Part shown: piece after piece, positions 56,263-64,000 of the stretch
How positions within the stretch are numbered: position 1 is the first letter of the stretch
Layout of the letters: each line of letters starts with the position of its first letter
Origin: CAYYKK01 sp046351395
GTDB lineage: Bacteria > Myxococcota_A > Polyangia > Polyangiales > Polyangiaceae
Length of the DNA stretch: 64,000 bases
NCBI GenBank assembly: GCA_046351395.1
Contig: JAXLYP010000003.1
Location: forward strand, 1 to 64,000
Direction of reading: 5' to 3'
Program-made: the position numbers and the translations under genes
The notes under the pieces: model-generated
Databases searched by the model: none
The model's input: only the letters and a program-made list of their open reading frames with translations
What the model was told of the DNA's origin: nothing

Positions 56263-57267
56263 TTGGCCGATCCAGAGACGACGGAGGTCCCTCCCACGCC
56301 GCGCGAGAAGCAGGGCATCGGCCGGTGGGTCCGACTCGGCTTCGGGGTTGCGGGGCTCATCGGGCTCGGGGCGCTGGTCGCGAGCGTGGGGCCTCGCGTC
56401 ATCCTCGACACGCTCGAGCCGGCGCTCGCGTGGGTGCCGCTCATCGGAGCGCTCGAGCTCGGCCGCATCGGGTCGGAGACGCTCGCGACGTGGATCGCGC
56501 TCGGCGAGGAGCGCTCGAAGATCCCCCGGATCGCGTTGTTTCGCGCGACGCTCGTCGGTCACGCGATCGCGAACCTCGCGCCCGCGCCGCGCGTCGTGAA
56601 CGAGACGATCAAGGGCACCGTCGTCGCCCCGCACGTGGGGGTGGCCGCGGCGACGAGCGCTGGGATCACCATGCAAGCCGCCACGCTCAGCTGCGTGGGC
56701 CTGTTCTCGATCCCCTGCGGGATCGCGATCCACCTGCTCGGGGGCGCGTCCGTGTGGTTCTGGGCGTCCATGATCCACGCGACGAGCATGATCGCGACGG
56801 GCGTCGCGATCCGCGCCGTCGCGCGGGCGAAGGGGCTCGGCCGCTGGCTCGCGAAGCGGTTCCCACGGCTCGGCTCGACGCCGACGGACGTCTCGGAGCA
56901 CAACGCGCGATCGAGCGTGTGGGGCTTCGGACCGACGCTCGCCCTCTTCGGCAACCGCACGACCCAGGTCATCCAGCTCGCCATCGCCGCGCACGCGGTC
57001 GGGATCGACACGAATTTCGCGCGCGCGCTCGCCGCTCAGGGCGTGAACCTCGTCGCGGCCGCGGTCGGGGTGATGGTCCCGGGCGGGTTCGGGACGACCG
57101 ACACGGCGTTCACGCTCGCTGCCGAGCTGCTCGGAACGACGGTCGTGAAGGCGACCGCGATGGCCTTGCTCATGCGCTGCATCCAGTTCATCTGGTTGTT
57201 CATCGGCTCGGTCTTCATGATGATCGAGAGGCGCCGGCGGGCGGCGCCGCCGACGGAGGAGAAGTGA
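56263..57267 (+). CDS. Second flippase-like membrane protein (UPF0104 type)
   Basis: A 334-residue protein, TTG start at 56263, with about eight hydrophobic helices. It shares the family pattern of the divergent neighbour, including PRVVNETIKGTVVAP (~107-121) and GVMVPGGFGTTDTAFTLAAE (~265-284) where the other has PGGVGTRDT. The C-terminus is basic. Having two paralogues on either side of rubredoxin suggests an old duplication and possibly a shared lipid substrate. Its stop overlaps the next gene (TGATG). Confidence 0.75.
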   Translation: MADPETTEVPPTPREKQGIGRWVRLGFGVAGLIGLGALVASVGPRVILDTLEPALAWVPLIGALELGRIGSETLATWIALGEERSKIPRIALFRATLVGHAIANLAPAPRVVNETIKGTVVAPHVGVAAATSAGITMQAATLSCVGLFSIPCGIAIHLLGGASVWFWASMIHATSMIATGVAIRAVARAKGLGRWLAKRFPRLGSTPTDVSEHNARSSVWGFGPTLALFGNRTTQVIQLAIAAHAVGIDTNFARALAAQGVNLVAAAVGVMVPGGFGTTDTAFTLAAELLGTTVVKATAMALLMRCIQFIWLFIGSVFMMIERRRRAAPPTEEK

Positions 57268-58226
57268 TGGGGATCGAGATGAGGGGTGCGATCTTCGTGC
57301 TCGCGGCCGCAGCGTTCGTCGCGCCGCCTGCGCTCGCGGAGGACGCCGAGGAGCTCGTGTCGGCCGCGGAGGAGCTGATCGCGAAAGGGGACTACGAGCA
57401 CGCCTGCCCCAAGCTGCGCGAGGCGAACGCGGCGAAGCCGTCGCTCCCGACGCTGCAGTCCCTCGCGGAGTGCGACGACAAGGCGGGGAACGCGGCGAAC
57501 GCGTACCAGGAGTGGAGCGAGCTCGTCGATCGCGCGAAGGCGGCGTACGCGGACGACGTCGTGAAGAGGGCGGAGGCGAGGAAGGCCGCGCTCGCGGAGA
57601 CGCTCGCGAAGGTGGTCTTCATCGTCCCGAAGACGACTCGGCTGTCCTACAGCATCGCGCTCGACGGCACGGTGCTCGAGGCGAGCCGCATCGGCGTCGA
57701 GCTGCTCCTCGCTGCGGGCAAACACCACTTGAAGGTGACGACGAACGGCGGCCCCGAGACGCAGATGGACACCGACTTCGAGGTGCCCGGCAAGCTCGCG
57801 CGATCGACGGTGACCATCCCGCTCGACAAGCCAGGGGACGCGGTCGCGCCGCGGCCCAGTCCCGGGCAATTCGCGGACGGCCAGGTGGTCGTGATCCGAG
57901 GCGTCAACGGCGCGCCCCTGCCGGACGAGCCGACGAAGAGGAACAGCCCCGCGATGATCGCGGGAGGCAGCATCCTCATCGGCCTCGGCGTCGCGTCGAT
58001 CTTCACCGCGGCCGGCTTCGGGCTCGCGGCGATCGGCAACGACGACTACGGCGCGCCCGCTTGGGGCTTCTTCCTCGGCGGCGTCATCGGGATCGGCGCG
58101 GGCATCCCGATCCTCGTGATCGGCGCGATCAAGCGGCCCGTGAGCGAGTCCTCCGCAGGGGTGAGCGCGGCGATCCCCGAGGTCCGGGTCGGCGCGGGAT
58201 CGGTGAGCGCGACCTGGTCGTTCTGA
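57267..58226 (+). CDS. TPR/PEGA-like exported protein
   Basis: A 319-residue protein with signal peptide (MRGAIFVLAAAAFVAPPALA), a short TPR-like region (~25-100: AEELIAKGDYEHACPKLREA, AGNAANAYQEWSELVDRAK), a PEGA-like beta domain (~115-180) and two C-terminal hydrophobic segments (~225-250, ~265-285). It resembles the protein at 16972-18015 in order of parts, but sits here behind a flippase-like gene and not behind a kinase. Convergent with the vWA gene, 13-base gap. The role is unknown; envelope attachment is likely. Confidence 0.75.
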   Translation: MGIEMRGAIFVLAAAAFVAPPALAEDAEELVSAAEELIAKGDYEHACPKLREANAAKPSLPTLQSLAECDDKAGNAANAYQEWSELVDRAKAAYADDVVKRAEARKAALAETLAKVVFIVPKTTRLSYSIALDGTVLEASRIGVELLLAAGKHHLKVTTNGGPETQMDTDFEVPGKLARSTVTIPLDKPGDAVAPRPSPGQFADGQVVVIRGVNGAPLPDEPTKRNSPAMIAGGSILIGLGVASIFTAAGFGLAAIGNDDYGAPAWGFFLGGVIGIGAGIPILVIGAIKRPVSESSAGVSAAIPEVRVGAGSVSATWSF

Positions 58227-58239
58227 GCGGGGCGCTCGA

Positions 58240-60882
58240 TCAGCGCTTTCTCTTCTTCGCCGCGAGCATCTCCATCGTGGAGAGCTTGCCGGCGGGAGGC
58301 GGCGGGGGCGGCGGCACCGGGGGCGTCGCTGTCGGCGGGCGCGCGGGTGGAGGCGCCGCGGGCGCGGGGATCGCCGGCTTGGGAGGAGGGACCGGCTGAG
58401 GCGGTGAGCCGCGGGTCACGGTCTTCACCCGCTCGGGAGGCGGCGCGGCAGGGCCGTCTTGCGGCGGCGGAGGCGCGGCGCGCGGCGCGGTCCGCGTGCC
58501 CTTCACCTTGAAGAGCGCGGGGAGGGTCGCCGCCTCCGTGACCTCGGGGATGCGCTTCTCCGACCGCTTCGGCAGCCACGCGACGAGCTTCGACCAGCGC
58601 GGCGCCGGGATCGCGAGGCGCCGCGCCGCGACGCTGAAGAAGAAGAGGAGCGCCGCGGCGAGCGTGAAGGCGGGCGTGACGTCGTCGTAGGCGAAGCGGT
58701 TGTTCTCCCGATCGAGGAACGTCCCCTCCAGCGTCCGCCGCACCTTGCCTCGCGAGACGGACGCGATGCGCTCGAGCAGCGCGTGATCCGTCCCCGTCGG
58801 TCGCAGCTCCTCGCCGAGCGACATCGACGCGCCCGTGAACGCGAGCGGGGCCTGGGTCACCGCGTCCGCGGCGACGACGGAGTACGTCCCGGGGCGCGTG
58901 AGCGGGAGGGAGCCCGCGTACTCCCCCGCCCCGATCGGCTCGAGCTCGATGTCGTTCACGAAGCCGCCGGGCCCGGCGACGTGCGCCGTCAAGCGACGGA
59001 ACGAGTCCTTGTGGCCCGCGTCGTCCGTGACGTTCGCGCGCACACGGAGCTCCCCCCCGGTCGTGTCCGTGTCGAGGACGATGCGCTCGTCGTCTCCCTT
59101 TCGCTCGAGCTCGTGACCGAGCTGCGCGAGGAGGCGCGCGGCGCCCGGCCAGCTCGTCCAGGCGCCCCCCCACCGGTCCTTGAGATCGCTCGCGAAGAGC
59201 GCGCTCTTGCCGATCCCGATCGACCAGGACGAGAGGAGCGGATCGCCGTCCGGACCGAGGAGGTGCACCGTCGCCCGCGGCTTCGGGATCGTGACGACGT
59301 ACCCGAGCAGCGCCGGCGCGCCGTCCACGTCGACGCCGTTCGTGACGGCGCCGCGCGTCCCCAGCGTGGGCCGAAACGGATCCTCGTGGATCGCGCTGCG
59401 CGCGGCGAGCACTGTCTCCTCGGCGAACACGGCGGGGAGGCGCGTCGCGTCCTCCACGAGATAGAACCGGCCGCCTCCCTCCCGGGCCATCTTCTCGAGC
59501 GTCGGAACGTCCGATCCGTTCCCGAGCGCGACGACGCTCGTCGTGATGGATTGGCTGAACGCCGAGATCGTCAGCGGGAGGGCCTCCGTCGCCTCCTCCG
59601 CGTCCGAGCCGTCCGCGAACAGGAGCATGTGCTTGAGCGCCCCGGGATCCGCGGCGAGCGCGGCGTAGCCGGCCTCCAGCGTGAGCGGCACGATGATGCC
59701 TCCGCCGCCGACGCGCACGGACCGGATCGCCTTGTCGATCGCGGCCGCGTCGGTGACGGGCCCGAGCGGCACGCTCCAGTAGATCTGCGTGTCGACGTGC
59801 TCGACGCCGAGGCGATCGCCCGGGCCGAGGAGCTCCGCCGATCGCGCCGCGGCCTCGTTCGCGAGCTCGAGCTTCGTCGAGCCGCCGACGGGCGCGCCCA
59901 TCGATCCCGAGATGTCGATCGCGATGATCTCGCTCAGCGTCTGACGCCGCTGATCCTGCTTGATGTCGAACGAGTTCGGCGAGACCTCCTCGAGCGGCGT
60001 CTTTCCATAGCCGCCCGGGCCGAAGCTCTTGTCGCCGCCCGTGAAGAGCGCGCCGCCCCCGAAGTCGCGGACATACATCGCGAACGCCTCGATCTGGGTC
60101 GTCGTCAGCGCGCGTGCGGGGATGTCCCCGAAGACGACCAGGTCATGCGCGGCGAAGCCGCCGAGATCGAACGGGACGTACGACGGCCCGCCCGCGGTCA
60201 CGTCGAACCCGGCGGCCCGCAGGGACGACGCGATGAACGCTGTCTTCTCTGCGCTCGAGTCGAGGACGAGCGCGGACGCCTTGCCACGGACGCGCACGAA
60301 GGCCGCAGCGCCGTTGTCGTCGGGGGAGAAGTCGAGCCCCGGATCGACGGGCGTGACGCGCACCTCGTAGCGGTGGAGGCCGGCTCCCGAGAGCTTCTCG
60401 CGGATCCGGAGGACGTCCTCCCCCGCGGAGATGCGCGCCCGCGTGGGCGCGCGATCGACGCCGTCCACCGAGAGCGTGACGTCGACGTCCGCGTCCTTCG
60501 GGGAGCTCGTGACCACGCGCAGATCGACGGACTCTCCGTCGTCACCGCGCGACACGGTCCGGAGGGACACGACCCGGACGTCGTCGAGGTGCTGCTGCTC
60601 GAGCGCGAGCACGTCGATCGGGACCTCCGCGGCGAGCGCGGCCGCCGCGCCGGCGACGGGATCGCCGCGCGTCGAGACGCCGTCGCTCACGAGCACGATG
60701 CGCGCGCCCGAGTCCGCCGGCACCTCCGCGAGCGCGCGGCGGAGCGCCCGATCGATGTCCGTGCCGTCGCGCCCGACGCTCGCGCGCTGGCCCGCGCGCG
60801 GCTCGGAGCGTCGTCGCGGAGGCTCCTCGGCCACGGCCGTCGCGCCGAAGACGATTGTCCCGACCGTATAGGTGGGCCGCAT
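58240..60882 (-). CDS. vWA/GATase1-like membrane protein, main C-terminal part (split by TAG)
   Basis: 880 residues as annotated from ATG 60882, but the natural protein should start at GTG 61311: the frame continues upstream unbroken except for a single TAG at 60919-60921. This part holds a first vWA half (DGTDIDRALRRALAEVPADS, ARIVLVSDGVSTRGDP), a GATase1-like region (HDLVVFGDIPARALTTTQIE) and a second vWA domain with the metal site EIIAIDISGSMGAP. One helix (~745-765, FTLAAALLFFFSVAARR) and a Pro-rich tail end it. The operon is typical of BatA/vWA clusters in myxobacteria. If the TAG is real, the first MIDAS motif and the membrane helices are lost. Confidence 0.8.
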   Translation of the reverse strand: MRPTYTVGTIVFGATAVAEEPPRRRSEPRAGQRASVGRDGTDIDRALRRALAEVPADSGARIVLVSDGVSTRGDPVAGAAAALAAEVPIDVLALEQQHLDDVRVVSLRTVSRGDDGESVDLRVVTSSPKDADVDVTLSVDGVDRAPTRARISAGEDVLRIREKLSGAGLHRYEVRVTPVDPGLDFSPDDNGAAAFVRVRGKASALVLDSSAEKTAFIASSLRAAGFDVTAGGPSYVPFDLGGFAAHDLVVFGDIPARALTTTQIEAFAMYVRDFGGGALFTGGDKSFGPGGYGKTPLEEVSPNSFDIKQDQRRQTLSEIIAIDISGSMGAPVGGSTKLELANEAAARSAELLGPGDRLGVEHVDTQIYWSVPLGPVTDAAAIDKAIRSVRVGGGGIIVPLTLEAGYAALAADPGALKHMLLFADGSDAEEATEALPLTISAFSQSITTSVVALGNGSDVPTLEKMAREGGGRFYLVEDATRLPAVFAEETVLAARSAIHEDPFRPTLGTRGAVTNGVDVDGAPALLGYVVTIPKPRATVHLLGPDGDPLLSSWSIGIGKSALFASDLKDRWGGAWTSWPGAARLLAQLGHELERKGDDERIVLDTDTTGGELRVRANVTDDAGHKDSFRRLTAHVAGPGGFVNDIELEPIGAGEYAGSLPLTRPGTYSVVAADAVTQAPLAFTGASMSLGEELRPTGTDHALLERIASVSRGKVRRTLEGTFLDRENNRFAYDDVTPAFTLAAALLFFFSVAARRLAIPAPRWSKLVAWLPKRSEKRIPEVTEAATLPALFKVKGTRTAPRAAPPPPQDGPAAPPPERVKTVTRGSPPQPVPPPKPAIPAPAAPPPARPPTATPPVPPPPPPPAGKLSTMEMLAAKKRKR

Positions 60883-60918
60883 TGAAAGCTCGAGGTGCTC
60901 GAGCTCCAGCTCGACGGC

Positions 60919-61311
60919 CTAGCTCGCGTTCGGCACGAGATCGACGGACCGACTTCGATCCACGACGACGATCACGGTGAGCTTGTTCTGCGCCTCGCCG
61001 CGCTGCACGCCCGCGATCACGAGCACGAGGGCGAGGAGCCCGAGCGAAGCGAGGACGTCGACGAGCGCGCGTCGCACGCGGCCGAGCTTCGGTGCCTCCG
61101 CTCGCACCAGCCGGGCCCACGCGAAGCCCACCACGAGCGGGGCGAGCAGCAGCGCGACCGGGCGATCGAAGCGGACGATCCGCTCCGGGAGCACCCGGAA
61201 GTAGAGGAGGGCGCCGTACGCGGTCAGGGCGACCGCCACGAGGAAGGCAACGGCGAGCGCCGGCCGAGAGAGGAGGATCCGGAGCGTTCTCCGCGCGCGG
61301 CCCTCCGTCAC
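60919..61311 (-). CDS. N-terminal part of the vWA membrane protein, ends at an in-frame TAG
   Basis: A 130-residue fragment from GTG 61311, whose start overlaps the stop of the upstream BatA-like gene (GTGA). It has three hydrophobic helices (for example ALAVAFLVAVALTAYGALLY and VDVLASLGLLALVLVIAG) and the first half of a vWA metal site, TVIVVVDRSRSVDLVPNAS, immediately before the TAG. In the same frame after the TAG the sequence runs on as AVELELEHLELSMRPTYTVG, exactly what the vWA fold needs next. So this and 58240-60882 are one gene. A single base change or a sequencing error would explain the stop. Confidence 0.7.
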   Translation of the reverse strand: MTEGRARRTLRILLSRPALAVAFLVAVALTAYGALLYFRVLPERIVRFDRPVALLLAPLVVGFAWARLVRAEAPKLGRVRRALVDVLASLGLLALVLVIAGVQRGEAQNKLTVIVVVDRSRSVDLVPNAS

Positions 61312-63287
61312 GCGGTCCCCCGCGAGGGCGCGCGCGGGGCGAGCACGACCTTCGAGGCGCGTGCGCCGCGCGTGTAATACCAGAGGTCGAAGAGGGCGAA
61401 CGCGAGGACGAGGATCGCGATCCACCAGGCGTGCTCGCGGAACGACGGAGGGGGATCCTTCGCGTCGCGGATCTCCACGGACCCGCTCTTCGAGGGCGAG
61501 AAGAGGCGACGGAGATCGCTCTCCGCGTGGCTCGCGAGGTTGACGGGCAGGTGCGCGGGGCCCCCGGTCGCGCCCTCGAACGTCACCCGGTACAGGCCGG
61601 CACGCGCCACGCTGGGGACGACCGCGAGCGAGTTCTCGGCGCGCACGAAGCTCGGCGGCGCCCCGGGCGGCGCGATCTCGACGCGCGTCACGCCGGGCGG
61701 CACCGCGACGCGCAGGGGCTCGCCGGTGTGCGCCGAGGGGATGAGCCCGCGGGCGCGGTGCTCGCTCGCCTGCTCGACGATGTTCCGCACGAACAGGACG
61801 AACGACGCCTTGAGCGGCCAGTCGCTCTCCCCGACGTCGAACCCGACCAGCGTCGCGGGGCGCGAGAGCGAGGACGCGTCGGCGACGAGCACGCCCTCGC
61901 GCGCGCGGACGAGCTCGGCCTTCGCGCTCCCGACGACGAGCGGGTTCGCGTGGGCGATGGTGACGCCGTCGAGCGTGAGGAACCGCAGGCGCGGGTCGCC
62001 GCTCGCCCACGAGGTGATCGTCGGCGACGGGATCTCCGCGCCGACCTCGACGCCGAGGCACTTGCCCGGCTTGGGATGGATCACGAGGAGATCGCCGCCC
62101 GGCGTGTCTTCGTTGGGGCACTCGCCGTCGACGACCACCAACGCCGAGCGCGGCAGCGCGACCGTCGCGAGGGCCGCGAGATCCACCTTCTTGAGGTCGA
62201 CGCCGTCGTCCGTCGCGAGCGCGCGCTCGAGCCATGGAGACGCGCCCGCCGAGGCGAGCACGACGGGCTGCCGCGATCCCTCGGGGACGCGCGCGTACGC
62301 GACGTCGTCGACCGGCATCCGATCGTGCGGGGAGACGTCGAGGATCAGGCCGGCCCCGAAGTCCGCGGGCATGGATTCGAACGCGAGCACGACGGGCGCC
62401 TTCTCACCGGCGTGCACCACGAGCTTTCGAGAGTCGAGGACGTCGCTCGCGCTCTCCTCGCGGAGCGTGACGAAGATCTCTCGGTCCGCACTGCCGAAGT
62501 TCGCGACGACGGCGAAGACCTGCGTCACGTCGCCCCTCCTGGGCGCGTCGGCGGACGCGCCGACGGGAGAGCGCGCGGTCGTGGCGTCGACGCGGACGAT
62601 CGCGACGTTGTCGACCGGGTCCCCGACCTTCACGACGTCGACGGGGACGCCGGCGTCCGCGAGCGCGATGTCGCGCGCGAGGTTCCCGTCCGTGAACACG
62701 ACGATTTTGGCGCCCGGGTAGGCCTTCAGCCGATCGACGGCGACACCGACCGCGCTCGTGAGATCCCCTTCGACCTCCTCGGCGGAGAGGCCGTCGATCG
62801 CGGCCTCGAGGCGCGCGACGTCCCGCTCGAGGGGCGAGGCGATGCGCGCCTCGCGCGCGGCCTCCACCACCAAGACTTCGGCGCCTGGGGGCAGTCGACC
62901 GACGAACTTCTTCGCGGCGTCCTTCGCGGCGTCGAACCGCGTGCGCGGCGGCGTGACGTCCTCGTCGACGGCGGCGAGCATGGACGCGCTCTCGTCCAGG
63001 ATGATCGCGTACGTCTGCCCCGAGAGCGTCTTGGAGCGGCTGACCGGGCGCGCGAGCGCGAGCGCGAGGAGCGCGAGCGCGAGCGCCTGGAGGATGAGCG
63101 GGAGCTGCGCGAGGAGCTTCTTGAACGGCGCGCTCGCGACGTGGTCGCGCTGCGCGGCTTGCCACAGCCACGTGGAGGGCACGCGGACGACCCGCCGCCG
63201 AACCTTGAGGACATAGAGGACGACGAGCGGCACGAGCAGGCCGAGGAGACCCAACCCGATCGGCGCCGAGAGCGAGAGCCCTCCCAT
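61308..63287 (-). CDS. BatA-N and vWA-domain membrane protein
   Basis: A 659-residue protein of the aerotolerance (BatA) type. N-terminal: IGLGLLGLLVPLVVLYVLKV (helix 1), PSTWLWQA motif, second helix LILQALALALLALALARPV, then the vWA metal site AIILDESASMLAAV (~93-106) and VVFTDGNLAR. A long periplasmic beta region follows (~210-600), and a last helix HAWWIAILVLAFALFDLWYY (~620-640). Bat-type proteins act at the inner membrane, often downstream of MoxR ATPases. It overlaps the second vWA gene by 4 bases. No MoxR gene is within the window. Confidence 0.85.
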   Translation of the reverse strand: MGGLSLSAPIGLGLLGLLVPLVVLYVLKVRRRVVRVPSTWLWQAAQRDHVASAPFKKLLAQLPLILQALALALLALALARPVSRSKTLSGQTYAIILDESASMLAAVDEDVTPPRTRFDAAKDAAKKFVGRLPPGAEVLVVEAAREARIASPLERDVARLEAAIDGLSAEEVEGDLTSAVGVAVDRLKAYPGAKIVVFTDGNLARDIALADAGVPVDVVKVGDPVDNVAIVRVDATTARSPVGASADAPRRGDVTQVFAVVANFGSADREIFVTLREESASDVLDSRKLVVHAGEKAPVVLAFESMPADFGAGLILDVSPHDRMPVDDVAYARVPEGSRQPVVLASAGASPWLERALATDDGVDLKKVDLAALATVALPRSALVVVDGECPNEDTPGGDLLVIHPKPGKCLGVEVGAEIPSPTITSWASGDPRLRFLTLDGVTIAHANPLVVGSAKAELVRAREGVLVADASSLSRPATLVGFDVGESDWPLKASFVLFVRNIVEQASEHRARGLIPSAHTGEPLRVAVPPGVTRVEIAPPGAPPSFVRAENSLAVVPSVARAGLYRVTFEGATGGPAHLPVNLASHAESDLRRLFSPSKSGSVEIRDAKDPPPSFREHAWWIAILVLAFALFDLWYYTRGARASKVVLAPRAPSRGTA

Positions 63288-63629
63288 GAGACGGGAGCGT
63301 ACCCGCGGATTCCGCTCACACCATCCCGTCGAGCGCCCGCGTCACACGATTGAGTCCGCGGCGAACGCCCGCTTCCCGGCACCGAGGTCGAGTCGTGCGC
63401 GCGTCACCTTCGCCCCTCGGGAGGAGCAGCTCGGCGGATAGCGGCTGCTCCCTGCGGACCGGTGATCCTCGAGATGCCTTTGGATTCGATTGAATCGGTG
63501 CTCCTCCGGGGGCGGGTCCAACGAGTCGCGAGGCGCGGATACACTCTCCTCCGTGAGACCCGCCCGTGACGCGCCTGCTCGGGTGATCGGGGAAGCGTCG
63601 ACGCTCGCGACGAGACCTCGAGGAGCCGA
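63288..63629. other. Intergenic stretch, no gene seen
   Basis: About 340 bases between the BatA-like gene and the edge gene. Open frames here lack coding character. It probably contains the promoter of the Bat/vWA operon on the minus strand. I see no hairpin strong enough to call a terminator. Confidence 0.4.
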
Positions 63630-64000
63630 TCAGCGGGTGGGGCAGTGGGCGGCGCGCTCGTCGACGAGGAGGGACGCGCCGTCCGCGATGCGGAGGCCGT
63701 CGTCGACGAAGGAGATGGGGACGAGCCCTCCTCGCGGGGCACCGCCGACGATGAACGGCACGCCGCGGCGGACGTACCCGACGGTCTTCGAGACGCCTCC
63801 GACCTCCGCGTGCAACGACGTGTCGACCGCGCAGACGTGGACCTCGGGGATGCCGCCGGCGCCGAGCCCGCTCAAGCCGAGGCCACCCGTCCCGTAGAGC
63901 ATCCCGAGATCGGCCTTCGGGGACGTGTCGACCGACGACGTGGGGACCCAGCCGCCCACGACGTTGGAGTCCGTGTCCCAGACGATGCGCGTCCGCTCAC
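63630..64000 (-). CDS. Uncharacterised protein, 5' end beyond the window
   Basis: The minus-strand frame is open to the right edge (upstream residues ...RTRIVWDTDSNVVGGWVPTS), so the gene is partial and the GTG at 63959 is not necessarily its start. The visible 123 residues are beta-rich with Gly-rich turns (GMLYGTGGLGLSGLGAGG) and a final LLVDERAAHCPTR. Two Cys are present. The family is not recognised; the composition suggests a secreted or surface protein. Confidence 0.5.
   Translation of the reverse strand, partial: ERTRIVWDTDSNVVGGWVPTSSVDTSPKADLGMLYGTGGLGLSGLGAGGIPEVHVCAVDTSLHAEVGGVSKTVGYVRRGVPFIVGGAPRGGLVPISFVDDGLRIADGASLLVDERAAHCPTR

Overview
This window comes from a very GC-rich (about 70 % G+C by eye) bacterium, most likely a myxobacterium of the Polyangiales type; the placement is inferred from gene content. 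Five Ser/Thr protein kinases of bacterial Hanks type lie in 64 kb. Many secreted lipoproteins carry a lipobox followed by Ser/Thr/Gly linkers. One protein ends in a MYXO-CTERM sorting signal and another has a DUF4215-type Cys motif. I saw no rRNA, tRNA, CRISPR array, integrase or transposase. Almost all sequence is coding, and many neighbouring genes overlap by 1-10 bases (GTGA, ATGA, TGATG), so translational coupling is widespread.

Layout. 0-2.1 kb: membrane protein, TauD-like dioxygenase and SigZ-like ECF sigma factor in one operon. 2.0-4.8 kb (minus): a small Cys-rich protein, a flavoprotein with a CC-rich tail and an MFS pump, possibly a metalloid resistance operon; two of the three genes carry frameshifts. 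5.1-15.4 kb: an outer-membrane barrel paired with a lipoprotein that has kinase-like motifs, then a polysaccharide-degradation group (heparinase II/III-like, beta-helix lyase-like) and several lipoproteins, including an M61-like peptidase lacking its second zinc histidine. 15.4-19.5 kb (minus): kinase, TPR/PEGA-like protein and lipoprotein, tightly coupled. 19.6-23.2 kb: two MFS transporters and an aldo/keto reductase. 23.3-30.6 kb: a kinase with TolB-like and TPR regions, a GIDE/BAM-like membrane protein, a polytopic kinase and asd. 30.7-38.5 kb (mostly minus): a DUF523 protein, a kinase fused to an FGE-sulfatase domain, a small helical protein, a beta-propeller lipoprotein with a heme-type CxxCH, a PARG-like macrodomain protein and a JmjC/cupin oxygenase.

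38.5-41.4 kb is the most unusual segment. Three overlapping genes (two arrestin-like proteins and a P-loop ATPase) lie between two direct copies of about 80 bp from the 3' end of a TetR gene. One copy belongs to the intact TetR gene and the other is a remnant, so the three-gene unit looks like a discrete inserted or duplicated module. 41.4-49.1 kb: pectin-acetylesterase/Notum-like lipoprotein, a fifth kinase, thioesterase, typA, an unknown protein and a papain-like protease lipoprotein with an N-terminal Kazal-like domain. 49.2-58.2 kb: ppdK, repeat-rich secreted proteins, rubredoxin, two flippase-like membrane proteins and a TPR/PEGA-like protein. 58.2-63.3 kb (minus): a BatA/von Willebrand operon, one gene of which is split by an in-frame TAG. 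The last gene runs off the right edge.

Several genes are interrupted by single-base shifts in homopolymer or CG runs. Residual sequencing indels are as likely as real decay, and each case is marked. A secondary observation is that the AT-containing word GACAATC occurs at least 13 times, often forcing rare codons in different reading frames.
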